In this document: piece by piece, positions 10,641 to 20,816 of the stretch
Layout of the letters: each line of letters opens with the position of its first letter
Numbering within the stretch: position 1 is the first letter of the stretch
Assembly: GCA_944472155.2 (NCBI GenBank)
Contig: OX235273.1
Span: 107,034,582-107,098,581, forward strand
Length of the DNA stretch: 64,000 nucleotides
Reading direction: 5' to 3'
Source: Trichobilharzia szidati
Taxonomy: Eukaryota > Platyhelminthes > Trematoda > Strigeidida > Schistosomatidae
The notes under the pieces: generated by a model
The model's input: only the letters and a program-made list of their open reading frames with translations
Told to the model about the DNA's origin: nothing
The model's database searches: none
Program-made: the position numbers and the translations under genes

Positions 10641-11535
10641 CTATACTTATTTCGTCTCATTCTTACTATCTTCTGCTTAGTACATGTCACTTTTTCTCTG
10701 AACTGATATATTTAATTCAATTTTTTACTCAAAAATTAACCAATTAACATTATCGATCAGCTTTCCTTACATTTATTTACAGACTAGAATTAATGACAGC
10801 TTTTTCTGTGCTCTTTTTTAACAGAAAGCTTTCACTTAAATGAATAAGCACTTTTTTCCTTCAACACGCTTTTTCTTTCACTCGAAATGGATACTATTCA
10901 ATTATTTACCATGGTTGTTTTTTCTTTGGAACAAAAATTTAAAAAAAGACTATTGAGTGCTTTATTTGTTTTACAGATTCCTTCATCACCAATCTCTGTC
11001 CCTCATCCCTGTGGAATGTCAGCAGTCCTTATGTATTTCTTAATAATGATGATTAATTAGTCTCGACTATGTGGGCATGTATGTATGTTAGTTGAAAAAT
11101 ATGTCTGAATTATTCAGTATCGCTTTTTTCCCTGTCATCAACATTCTTCATAGAGCTCTCAGAAAATCTAGTTTTATTTAGTAATTGAAGAATTGTATTG
11201 AATACTTGAGAATTCAAATAATGAACACTATGACAGGTTCTCACTACATAACTTAACAGTTTGCTAGATCACTGAAAGGTTAATTAGACTATAAATGTCA
11301 AGTTTGTAACAAATTTTAACAGGACAACGTGTGAAACGTGAGTAGCGAGCGAAGATTCGGGCGTGGGTTCGGCGATGATGGGGGCGAAGATCAAGTGAAG
11401 AGGAAATCAAAGCTTGTCGATAGTCATGAAAACAGCTGGATTGGATTGTAGTGAAGCAAGTACCTCTAAATATTAATAAAAGGTGTCTAAATACCCAACA
11501 TCATAAATAGCAGAGGTCAGTGCTACTCACCTAAA
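10641..11535. other. No gene recognised
   Basis: A T-rich tract with TTTTACAG at 10969-10976 is followed by a 28-codon open frame, too short to call an exon. A locally G-rich stretch lies at 11360-11400. Confidence 0.3.
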
Positions 11536-11539
11536 TCAA

Positions 11540-11772
11540 CTGGAGCTCTGTAGGCAAAAGAAGCAGGCTCAGCCAGCGATAACTGGTACTCTGGCCTGCA
11601 GTGAAACCTGTAAATTCATAAATTCAGGGTCACTTCCCCTAGTTTACCTGATATTCAGTTTAGTGTTACATTCCCGCCTATTATTTTTTACTGATGCTTT
11701 TGAAATGTAATTTGCCTGATTCAATGTGATTTAAAGCAGCATTAATGTTGTTAGTAACAATATTTTGTTTGA
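11540..11772 (+). mobile_element. PLE-1 3' end remnant
   Basis: It matches the 3' coding end and UTR seen at 7125-7320: an AAAAGAAGCAGGCTCAGCCAGC stretch, CTGTAAATTCATAAATTC, then a CAGCATTAATGTTGTTAGTAAC segment. Confidence 0.6.
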
Positions 11773-12003
11773 TTTTTTATTCCTTTACGTTACCAGTCAA
11801 GAAGAGGACTTCAGGCTAGCGGCTTGAAGTTTCGGTCGGGGTGGTGTTTTAATCTTAGCGGATGGGATTTCTAGCCCCATGTCCAACATTCCCTCTTTAC
11901 CAGTCTTATTACTGGTGTAGTGAGGAAAATGAGTGCGTCGGCCGAGGACCAAACCTGCGACCATTTGAGTGATAGGCGAGCATTCTACAGCTTCACCACC
12001 GAA
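11773..12003 (-). mobile_element. Repeat C' copy
   Basis: The minus strand has a tRNA-like head (truncated, B box near 11950), a CCAGTAATAAGACTGGTAA segment, GGGGCTAGAAATCCCATCCG and the GCTTGAAG tail that leads into the RTE-type 3' end near 11780-11810. Confidence 0.65.
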
Positions 12004-12149
12004 AACAATATTCTGTCTATTATTCGGTGTTTTAAATTTTTAATGTAATTCTTAAGTGAACTGAAATTTCAGGTTTAAAGCTTGAAGTTCCCGAAATTCA
12101 GAGGAATCAAAAAGATTTTTGAAAACTGATTTATAAGGATTTCTTTGCT

Positions 12150-12395
12150 TTTACGAGTAAGACCACGAATTTATATCAGTTAGAGAGCCACTGAAAACCA
12201 GGGAGTACTGGACGGCTGTTTCATCCTAGTTTGGAAATCATTGGCAGTACGCACCCGGAGACTTCCAGTTACAAGGCAGGCTCGCATACTATTCAGCCAG
12301 TGGGACCCGATTCAACGGCCAGATCATGAATTCTAACTTCTACCAATTCGTGATTTAGCGTGATCCGTTTCTTGATCTATTCCGCAATGCTCAAA
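12150..12395 (-). repeat. Repeat A, subfamily with altered hammerhead core
   Basis: The minus strand has a tRNA-like head lacking a clear B box, then GCGTACTG (stem I), CCAATGATTTCC in place of the CTGAAGA-GTCC core, GGATGAAACAGC, and CCAGTAC completing stem I. The altered core also occurs in the copy at 36861-36872, so it marks a subfamily. Confidence 0.7.
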
Positions 12396-12399
12396 CTTT

Positions 12400-13096
12400 T
12401 TACTGACATAAAGACGTGAGGATCTAATGTTATCTGATGCATGGCGAATCCTGATTAATAAATAAAAATGGATATATATCACTAATTAATCATACTTGAT
12501 GTAAATTCCGAATGTTTTCTATCTTCTTATGGAGAGGCTAACAAATGTTTTACAACTGTTTACCCAAACACACATGCACACAGCATTGCATATCGCATAT
12601 ACACACATATTTTCATATTCAGTTATCTACAGCCATGAACTTTTAGTCAAATGTAGTCACTAAAATTTTAATGAAAAGTACACTGTGTTTAAAGTGTTCA
12701 ACAAAAGTAGACTAATATTTCTAAGTCTGAGGTCAAATTTTGATCACATCTAGATCAATTCTGTTTATCATATTCTGATGACTGTTTCATGACTAATATG
12801 ATTTGACAGAGTTTTTAAAAACAAGAGATGTCCTTTTTATTTATACATAAATCTCTGTTATGTTAATTACCATAAATTTCCTTGAAGGAGTTCGGACCAG
12901 TTTGCGCAACGAAACTTTGGAATTACGCAATTCAATTTCGCTGAGATTTTACAAATATAATTTTTACAAATGTCTACTTCTCACTTGGCGTCCAATTATT
13001 TTGGAACTATCTTGTCAAATCTTGATCACAGTTCATATAAAGTATTGAAAAGTTAGTTTACAAACTCAAATAAGTATCACTATTGTAACTGGATCG
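12400..13096. other. No gene recognised
   Basis: AT-rich; the 62-codon frame at 12860-13048 has no recognisable features. The right end (13080-13111) resembles the PLE-2 sequence also seen at 30545-30570. Confidence 0.35.
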
Positions 13097-13111
13097 TTCA
13101 GGAGGGATTTC

Positions 13112-14167
13112 ATTATTGTATTATTTTTCCCTTGAGTCCCTAGTGGAACATAGGGCTTCAACTACACGTCTCCACTTGCTTCTGTCTTCTGCTGTACTTT
13201 TCCCCTGCATCCATTTTAGTCCACACTGTTTCAACTCTTCTTCACACGATCTCCTCCATGTCACCCTTGGACGTCCCACTCGCCGCTTCCTTTCAGGTCC
13301 CACTCGAGCGCCTGACACGCGATGTCACGCAGTGGCCTCCTCAGCGAGTGTCCAATCTATCTTGACTTTCTCCTGCATATTTGTTGAGCGATTGGTTCTG
13401 GTTTTGTTTGTTCCCATAGTCTCTTCTTGGTGATTCTTTCCGGCCATCTGATCTTGAGTATAGAACGAAGACAGTTGTTGATAAAGGTCTGCAACCTGTT
13501 GGAAATATTGTTTGTGACCCGCCAAGTTTCTGATCCGCATAGGAGAACTGACCGACTTGACGTTTGTATTGAAAATCCGAATTTCGTTGTTGATGGTGAG
13601 TGACGAAGATTTCCAGATTGGTCTCAGGTTGATGAATGTGTTTCTCGCCTTCCTGATTCTCGATTTGACATCCTCGTCCGTTCCTCCTGTAGTTGAGACA
13701 AAGCTCCCTAGATAAGTGAAAGAAGTAATCGCCTTCAAATCCCTTCCGTTGATGGTGATTGGCGGTGGATGTTTCTGCTGTTGTTATTGTTGTTGTTGGT
13801 TGGTTATTTTCATAACCACCGTCTTGTCTATGTTCACCTGGAGTCCTATCTTTGCTGCTTCTTCGACCAGTTCGTCGGTTTTCGCTTGTAAGTCTTCGAT
13901 TTTGTGTAACATCAAACATAAGTCATCTGCGAAATCCAGGTCTTCTAGGTTCTTCACGTCGGTCTAGGATATCCCTGTCTTCTCGTTTCCCACTGTCTGA
14001 CGCATAATCCAGTCCAAAGCAATTAAGAATATCATTGGTGATAATAAGCACCCTTGTCTGACTCCTGTGTTTACTCCAAACACCTCGCTGATTTTTCCGT
14101 TGTGGATCACTTGACATGTGCTGTTGTCGTACAGCTGTTGAATAAGGTTGATCAATATTCAACCTTT
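13112..14167 (-). mobile_element. RTE-1 5'-truncated copy with 15 bp target duplication
   Basis: Minus-strand frames give GVNTGVRQGCLLSPMIFLIA, DFADDLCLM, TYLGSFVSTTGGTDEDV, ITKKRLWEQTKP-like and RKRRVGRPRVTWRRSCEEE, that is RT motifs B and C and the C-terminal region, with frameshifts. The 3' end carries the family tail (GTTGAAGCCCTATGTTCCAC) followed by an A/T triplet run. Flanking direct repeats TTCAGGAGGGATTTC lie at 13097-13111 and 14168-14182. Confidence 0.9.
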
Positions 14168-14182
14168 TTCAGGAGGGATTTC

Positions 14183-14285
14183 CTAAGCATTTATTCCGTT
14201 ACAATTACAACAAAACTGAAAATCGTCCACCTAAACCACAAATCTTCTACACCAATGAGGGGGAAAAGAGGTTAGGTAACTGAAA
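14183..14285 (-). mobile_element. PLE-2 fragment, target of the RTE-1 insertion
   Basis: Sequence right of the RTE copy (AGGAGGGATTTC...CATTT.TTCCGTTACAATT) resembles 30550-30595, a PLE-2 GIY-YIG segment on the minus strand. Only about 100 bp match. Confidence 0.4.
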
Positions 14286-15035
14286 AAAATTTCTACCATA
14301 AACTTAGAATTACTGATTCATTATACTACAAGTTTTCTCATTTTTGTATTAATGCTTTTCTTGAGAAAAAATGAGCCAATCTACTTCAAATTTACAAGTA
14401 TACTTTTAATTTCAACACGAAATTTATTCATAAGATGTATATATATAATATAATATGTTATACTAATCTACTCAGCTGTCTCATACTGTTTACACTGCAA
14501 GATTAGAATGGAATTATATTCAAAAAAACATTTGAAGTGGTTTATATGAACGTATTTTATTCACTTGTGGAAATGTTAAACTTCTCAAGACATAAAAAAA
14601 GAAATTAGAGACATAGCTGCTTTTGAATAGATTTTTTAAAGTGTTGTTTTAACCACTTGGCCTAGTTTTAATCTTTGTCGATTAAGAAGTGAGAACAGTA
14701 TTCTAAAATATAAAGAAAGGTTCAATACCAATATAAAGATTTGAAGATTAGTCCTGCATCTTCAAACATGTTTGATACTCGTGTGAATTATTCGATGCGT
14801 GAAAATTCATCAAAACTGTTGATAATTCAAATAAAATACATCAATTTTTCAACGTGAAAATACTGGTTGTCCAATTTCTCTAACGCTGAAATCTGACTGT
14901 GATGTTAGGTGGTCAAAGGAAATCAATGCGAAGCTTTACATCTACGTTTTGCTAGTCTGTGGCACTTAAAGAGCAACAACCTCAAAAGGAGCTGATGTCA
15001 CCTCCTGCGCTTCAGTCAAAGACACTAACATTGAA
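14286..15035. other. AT-rich, nothing recognised
   Basis: Long T/A-rich tracts (including a TATATATAATATAATATG run near 14438); no coding potential seen. Confidence 0.4.
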
Positions 15036-15185
15036 TGCGTCGGTGGCATAGCGGTTAGGACGCTCGCCGATCGTGCAGATGGTCCGGGATTCTATCCCCT
15101 GCCAACGCACACCCGATATCTATGGTCCGCCTGCAAAATTTGGGCTACCGATATCACATGCTGAAAATTCCATACTGTTACCAGC
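15036..15185 (+). mobile_element. Repeat C (tRNA-derived SINE), full head
   Basis: It starts with GCGTCGGTGGCATAGCGGTTAGG, the acceptor and D arm of a tRNA-like fold, closed by CCAACGCA after the T arm, so a cloverleaf can be drawn. The body has both CCGATATC boxes and ends GAAAATTCCATACTGTTACC. It lacks the usual AATAAA-like terminus. Confidence 0.85.
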
Positions 15186-15599
15186 TTCCGTCGAATCGCG
15201 ATCTGCAAAATTGAGAATTAATCAATTTTTGCGTTTATAGAGAGAAGAGTAGCAGTTCAGCGGAGAGTCTGTTTTCTGTAAATTAATTTTCACAGATGTA
15301 CAATCGCAAATATATACATGGTTATTCTGTGATTGTGCATTAAATCTGTAAAACGAAGATCCAATTTGTTAGGGTTGTTGTAACTAAGGTGGTGAAATTT
15401 ATTGAGTTTTTTGGTGGAGTTACGTAATACGAAAGCAGTTCAGAAGGTAGTTACAAAAGTGATGAGTTGTCACAAACGATTGTTAAAGAAGGGTTACGTA
15501 ATAACATGAGTCATTTGATGAGAGAGTTATGCTCACGGCGAACATGGAAACAAAATAAAATACGGAGTTTTGTAAAAGTTTTAAAGGAATACAAGAGTT
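15186..15599. other. No gene recognised
   Basis: Probably the 3' flank of the minus-strand PLE that follows, but no match to another PLE 3' UTR is visible. Confidence 0.3.
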
Positions 15600-16440
15600 T
15601 TAAGTAGTTAGAAAAAACAAGAATTCAAGCAGAAGTTAAGTAAAATCAGCAGAATTGTTACCATTATGGTAGAAGTGGCTGAATAGTTTTCTTTTGTATG
15701 CATAGTTATAGTTCTTCTAACTGAATGGCTACGGCTTCTGCAATGGAAAGAAGACAGGAACGTATTGTCTTTGTTAGGTTGTTCTTCATTTTGTAGATTG
15801 CCTTGAAGGAGGCGTTTGTTGAGATAGAATGACCAGTGCTGACGAGATATTTGATTATTGCACTCCTTATACGGCCACTGCTTCCTTTCTGCAACCACTT
15901 TGTATTATGTTCTTTGACGCTTTTTGACAGGATGCGTGTCGAACGACCAATGTATGTGGCTCCATAGCAGCAGGTAAACTGACTTATGGACATAGAAGTG
16001 GTTAGTTGTGAGAGCTTATCCTTTAGGCTTCTACAGATCAGCGGGCGACTGGAGCAAGCTACTCACGGTGTTGCAGCGAAGAGAGTTCTTCTTAAACAAG
16101 TGAAAATTCACCTCGTGAGGACATCACTGAGTAGGCTGCCTTTGCAGTTGAGATTCATTTAAAGTATTTTTTTGGCATGGATGGCGTCTCTTGCTTTAGG
16201 ATTTTCTGTTTGATGTTTTTGTCTATGAGTCTTGGTGGATATCCGTTTGTATTAAGATTTCTTTCAGGAAGTTTAGTTCTTCTTCCAGGGTGTCACAGCT
16301 GCAGATGCATCGAACGCGAGTAGCAAGAGATCTAATTAGGTTTCTTTGTCGACTGATTGATACCTAGCTGTAGAAGATTGTCAGTTGGCCGTTCTATGTA
16401 GGTTTCCCTAAAGTTCTGCAAACTCTTCTTGTCAGTTCAA
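15600..16440 (-). mobile_element. PLE-1 fragment: RT thumb/linker and GIY-YIG
   Basis: The minus frame 15706-15993 reads QFTCCYGATYIGRSTRILSK, then IRSAIIKYLVSTGHSI and FKAIYKMKNNLTKTIRSCLL, a nearly whole GIY-YIG domain with Y and GRxxR conserved. Upstream on the same strand (16200-16440) are CSCDTLEEELNFLKEILIQT and LIDKNIKQKILKQE, the Penelope RT thumb region. Stops and shifts separate the parts. Confidence 0.85.
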
Positions 16441-16499
16441 CATTAACATTTGCTACTTTAAATGATAATGAAGAATATGTTATAGTTTACATTGCCTTT

Positions 16500-16888
16500 C
16501 CACTTATTTGGGCAAAATCATTTCAGCTACCAAGCAGGACAGATGAGAATGTCAAAGGCAAGATCGACAAAGCAAGAATTACCGGAATTCAGGAAACAAC
16601 CACCGGATCTCCAACACTTATGTTAAATTAGTGCTTCTACATGGTTCACATGACTTGGCACTTACGTCACCAAATGCATTTTCTACAGGCTACTGAAGGC
16701 TTTCATTGACAGTTGCCTTCGCTCGATACTGACATGTTAAGCGATAAGCAAAATCCAGTGGTACAGTAAACTACCCAGCAACACATAGTCGAAAATATGT
16801 GCAAATGGATTAGATAAACTCTGACGAGACCGTTGAAATACTCCACACACCAGTCTGTCGAGTGGAAACCGAACGGGTAACGACGAGT
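16500..16888 (+). mobile_element. RTE-1 remnant
   Basis: Decayed matches to the 3' third of RTE-1: DENVKGKIDKARI (compare DEDVKSRIGKARN), a segment corresponding to FIDSCLRSILT and ending in GTGGAAACCGAACGGGTAACGACG (compare EWNPNGKRR). The join to repeat A lies near 16888. Confidence 0.65.
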
Positions 16889-17365
16889 TGAATGTGATAT
16901 ATTGGTTGGAGGATTTCGTCATGAAGTGACATCAGTTGAAGAACCATTGGAAAACAAGCATGGAGTACTGGACAGCTGTTTCCTCCGTCCTAGTTTGAGA
17001 CTCTCCAGCAGTACACACCCACCACAACGGTTCGAACCCAGGATTTCCTGGTTACAAGGCGAGCTAGATCGTAGACCATTGAGTCAATGGGACACCCGAC
17101 CCAGTGGTCAGTCCATGAATTCTAACTTCTGCCAATTCATGACATAGCGTGACCACTTCGCAATGTCTTCTTCGATGAGTTACTGCCTCACCTTCAACTT
17201 GCTGTACCTTACTGGTTACGGCTTCCCACTAGAACCCTAGGTCACTGCCTGAATAGGGCCAGTTGCTAGTGAGCATCAAGTCAATTTTCAAGTATTGGTT
17301 TTGTAGGGATATGTTTTTATTTGATTGGTTGGAGGATTTAATCATGAGCTGACATAAAAACAACC
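16889..17365 (-). repeat. Repeat A, one full unit plus the start of a second in tandem
   Basis: GGTTGGAGGATTT occurs at 16904 and again at 17327, a period of 423 bp. The first unit holds the tail, hammerhead region (core CTGGAGA, stem I GTACTG/CAGTAC intact, a short insertion before GAA), the tRNA-like head (GGTTCGAACCC complement) and the 5' body. The second unit breaks off after about 75 bp. Tandem organisation is what is expected of hammerhead satellite or retrozyme-like repeats. Confidence 0.8.
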
Positions 17366-17439
17366 AGTCAAACAAAAAATCCCTACAAAACCAATACTTG
17401 AGAGTGTGTAAGAGTTACACGGAGGAAACCATGTGAAGA

Positions 17440-17703
17440 TGAAATGGAAGCTTGTTATTAGATAGTTGGAGGCAGTCGACAGGAAGCCTTGGACCTAGGT
17501 TTCGTGCTAGTTGGCACTCACCAGTCAGCAAGGCCTATCTGCAACCTTGAAGGAACTCATGTTCCTTCTGAGATTCGAACCCACGTCACCCAGTGCTGCA
17601 GTCAGACACGTTACAACTAAGCTGTTCGGGCTCGCAATTGACCTCCTGTAGTACTCTAGTGGATATTATCATTGGACACTAGTAATTAGTGTGACGTGTC
17701 TAG
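17440..17703 (-). repeat. Repeat B (tRNA-headed, hammerhead-like fold), best copy
   Basis: The minus strand carries a tRNA-like head (GAGCCCGAACAGCTTAG A-box region, GGGTTCGAATCTC B box), then at 17534-17486 a hammerhead-like fold. Stem I is GCCTTG/CAAGGC, core box CTGACTGGTGA, stem II GTGC/GCAC with a 6 nt loop, then GAA, palindromic ACCTAGGT as stem III, and C at the cleavage position. All stems are perfect, but the core box is 11 nt instead of 7. Confidence 0.8.
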
Positions 17704-17960
17704 TCTGGGGACATGAGTCCCTTCAAAGCTGCAGACAAGCCTTGCTGACGCGTGCCAAATATCACAAAATCTAGGTCCAAAGCTTCCTGACGATTGCCTT
17801 CAACTATCTAATATCATCCAATCAATGTGCACCGTGATGGCGAGCCACCTAGAATGGTGGCCACAGTGCAAACGTGACTGATAGAATTCACTCTGCACCA
17901 AAGAAAGGACTAGACGCGCCACACTAGTTACTAGCGTCCAATGAAAATGGAAGTTTGCGA
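17704..17960 (+). repeat. Repeat B, head-to-head partner
   Basis: It begins GGGACATGAGTCCC, passes through a decayed version of the same hammerhead-like fold (stem II lost), the tail AACTATCTAATATCA, and into the next-unit leader GTGCACCGTGATGG...GGACTAGACGCG. It abuts the minus copy at the GTCTAGTC boundary. Confidence 0.7.
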
Positions 17961-19039
17961 ACAGTGTTGAGGTCATCTAAATAAAAAATTACAGAGAACA
18001 GGCTAAGGTGCAGATGTGCTGCTGGAACCTTAAATCTCAGCCTGATCTCAAAGGAATAATATTTATAAATGCTGTGAAATAATAGTCATTAAGGTACATG
18101 TAGAAATTTTGGACACTGTGATAGTATGTAAGTGCTTTTAAAATTGTTGACTGGATATATCAAACACATAGTGAAACAGCTTTACAAGATGACATTTAGA
18201 ACACAATTTATCGTTCCCCATCAAACTAAATGTAACCGCACAGCTTCGAAACTCGGTTTTTCAGTCACCTCTTTTCTTTTCCATTTGTCGTCAGACTAGA
18301 AGCGTTTTCTAAATGTTCGGGGAAAGTGTTGAATCAATATTTATTGCACATATTCTTAGGTGATTCGATAAATCAAGTCTTTTGTTATCAATCTCTTGCT
18401 TCACCCTGTCATATCTGAAGTTTTACAACTGATGCTTTGTCCTATCTTATTCTCTAGTTGCGTGAAACATCATACAGTGCTGTAGGTTGAGACTTCTCTG
18501 ACCTATTATTTTGTTCTGTGTATTTGGTCAGACAATGAGTGTGTGGTATTACTTACACATAGGTAAATTATAGTTACGCTACCACTTCTTTTCTTTATAT
18601 CATTAAGACTAGCTTATTTAGGCATAAAATAAATCAGGCGCTTTAGTATGTTCAACTGGATGATATATAAGTTCACTGGCCAACACTATAATCATTAACC
18701 AACTTAAGTTTATATTTACTCTATTTACGGAATCATGTCTGCATATTTTTCATTGCAAATTTGACAGGCGGGACAAAAATCGAGGAGGTAATTTCTAATC
18801 CGTTCTATTAATGTTGACAAAGAAGTAGTACTATCGTATAAATTGCATCACTACTTTGGGAGGTTTGGAAGAATTATATGGAGTGATCTTGGCAGGCTGG
18901 CCGTGCCTAACCGCTATTGAAACTGCCCGATAGAAAATCAATGGAGTTCTTCATCAATAAAAGCACGGTCATACAGTAAACTGTGAGGCACTAGCTACAA
19001 AGTGTTTAGGGGAATATTTTAGTCAAAATAGTATTGTCA
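17961..19039. other. No gene recognised
   Basis: About 1.1 kb without recognisable repeats or coding segments; the 5' part (17975-18060) is unique within the window. Confidence 0.35.
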
Positions 19040-19430
19040 CTATGCATGCCTTCCGTCCTAAGTGGAATATAAGGTCTTAGTGGTACACCTCTATTCCAGT
19101 TCGTTATCTGACATCACTTTCAGCTAGTTCCAGGACTACGCGTAGGCTTTAGTTTTCTCTTCTTATAATCTCTTCTGTGCCATCCTCGATTGCCCAATTC
19201 ATCATTTCCTATTAGGGTTCCATTCGATACACTGCTGCATGATGCTAATCAATGGTCTAATCCATCGTTATTCCCATCCACAGCCTAGTTAAGAAATAAA
19301 TTGTTGGCCTGTTCACTGCTCATCCCTTCTGGCCGGTCATCTGATCTTCAGAATCCAGGTGGCGACAACGGATGTCGTTAAAAGTCATCAACAAATTGTT
19401 AGCAAGTCTTTCAGGGAACCGTGGGTTAAT
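19040..19430 (-). mobile_element. RTE-1 3' end remnant
   Basis: The reverse complement shows the RTE-1 tail (TAAGACCTTATATTCCACTTAGGA side), decayed C-terminal coding sequence and a segment corresponding to TGGCCAGAAGGG at 19330. Short indels throughout indicate an old copy. Confidence 0.65.
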
Positions 19431-19488
19431 TTTTTAAGCTATAGAGAAGCGCTGACTGACTTATTAATGAACGCTAAAATTACGGACC

Positions 19489-19698
19489 TTGTTCCACTGT
19501 CGGAATGTACTGCAGCTTGTTAAACGTATAGAATTCAAAAATGAATATCAGATTCCAAAGAGGTTAAGAATTAACGTCACCAAAAGCCCTTTAAGCTTGA
19601 ACACGAGAAGAATATATGAGGAACAGTTTCTTGAAACTGTCTCAAATATCAAAAGGTCTCATTCGAATTTCTTCAATTATAAATCCTCTAAAGCATGA
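19489..19698 (+). other. 69-codon open frame, possibly a LINE linker remnant
   Basis: The frame includes RRIYEEQFLETVSNIKRSHS then NFFNYKSSKA. It has the flavour of the segment between endonuclease and RT in CR1/Jockey LINEs (YEE.L...FF.Y...). No catalytic motif is present, so the assignment is weak; a host exon is also possible. Confidence 0.25.
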
Positions 19699-19904
19699 AA
19701 AACGCATTAGAACTTCTCTTCACAGCACTTAACAGAAGAATACTCAGTTCATCTCCTGAGGTGAATTTGAAATCTAACTCTTGGTCTTTCTCTCTCACTA
19801 TTTTGCTATGCTCCTTCAGGATAACTAGAAGACAGATTACACAGCTGCGCAATTATTTGAGTCATTATTAGTATGACTAGCTGAGATTAATCACAAATTT
19901 CTCG

Positions 19905-20085
19905 TGTATGCACCCCACGTTCGAACCCCAGTGGTCGCGTACTGGTGAATGTCCCGAACTAGGATGAAAAATCTGTCCATTGCTCCCGGGCTTTTCAGTT
20001 GTTCTCTAACGGATGTCAGCTCATGATGAAATCCAGTAACCAGTTAAATCCCTGCAAACCAACAATCGAATACATGAATTCATTA
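19905..20085 (+). repeat. Repeat A copy
   Basis: Has a decayed head with B box (CGTTCGAACCCC), GCGTACTG stem I strand, core GTGAATG, stem II TCCC/GGA, GATGAAA, and the tail CTAACGGATGTCAGCTCATGATGAAATCC. The ribozyme core is broken at its first and later positions. Confidence 0.7.
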
Positions 20086-20439
20086 GAAATGACCTGAATA
20101 TAATGGATTTCGTAGAACAAAATTGAGTCATATATCATTTACATGAAGTCGAAATATCAACCGTCTATAACATTTAGATAGGATGTTGGACTAATGTGCT
20201 AATAATGGATTGTGGACATTTGAGTGTCAGTTGTTTCGTACTACATTCAGAGAATCGACTGGATTATCATCTTGCAACCCTTCTACTTCTCTTGCTCTGC
20301 CACGTACATCCGAGTGTCTGGTGAACACCTGTCTGCTTTCGACTAGGAAATAGTACAAGTAATGGTGTAAGCAGGATTAAGTTTAACCGCCATATTCTAA
20401 CTCCTAATTTATGACTCTTCATCCATACGCATCCATAAC

Positions 20440-20765
20440 CCTACCGGCAATTGAACCTGCGATCTTGAGCTTATGAAAACAACTAGTTGACCGTTCAACC
20501 ACTGACAAGGGATTGGATTGCCTATAAATTCTAACTCCTACCGATTATCAAGTTTTCATCTCACCACTAAGCAATTTTATCACCTCGTAACCTGAACATA
20601 CTGGGATGCAACCTCAGTAGGGTCGGGGTGCATACCACTGGAGACTTCCGAATAAGGGCAGGACAACTGTTTAGTACACTTAAGTTTTCAATCGTTCTCT
20701 AAGCGATATTCATCCACAATCAAACTTGAAACAAATCAAATCCATGCGGATTAACATCTGAAAAT
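20440..20765. repeat. Repeat A composite: minus head part, then plus tail part
   Basis: 20440-20560 carries a minus tRNA-like head and 5' body (CTAACTCCTACCGATTATCAAG). 20620-20765 is plus-oriented and contains decayed CAACTGTTTAGTACA and GGTTCTCTAA-type tail sequence. Confidence 0.5.
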
Positions 20766-20816
20766 TCTTTAAATAACTATAAATTGTTGTTTACCGGCTG
20801 ACAAATTCTATAGTGG

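Noticed and set aside
10977..11063. Possible terminal exon after TTTTACAG
   Set aside because: Only 28 codons, weak composition and no poly(A) signal context; too short to support.
15036..15110. Cloverleaf-like sequence as a functional tRNA gene
   Set aside because: The anticodon stem-loop (ACCAT-GCAC-ATGGT type) is abnormal and the same head recurs before SINE bodies elsewhere, so it is a tRNA-derived SINE head.
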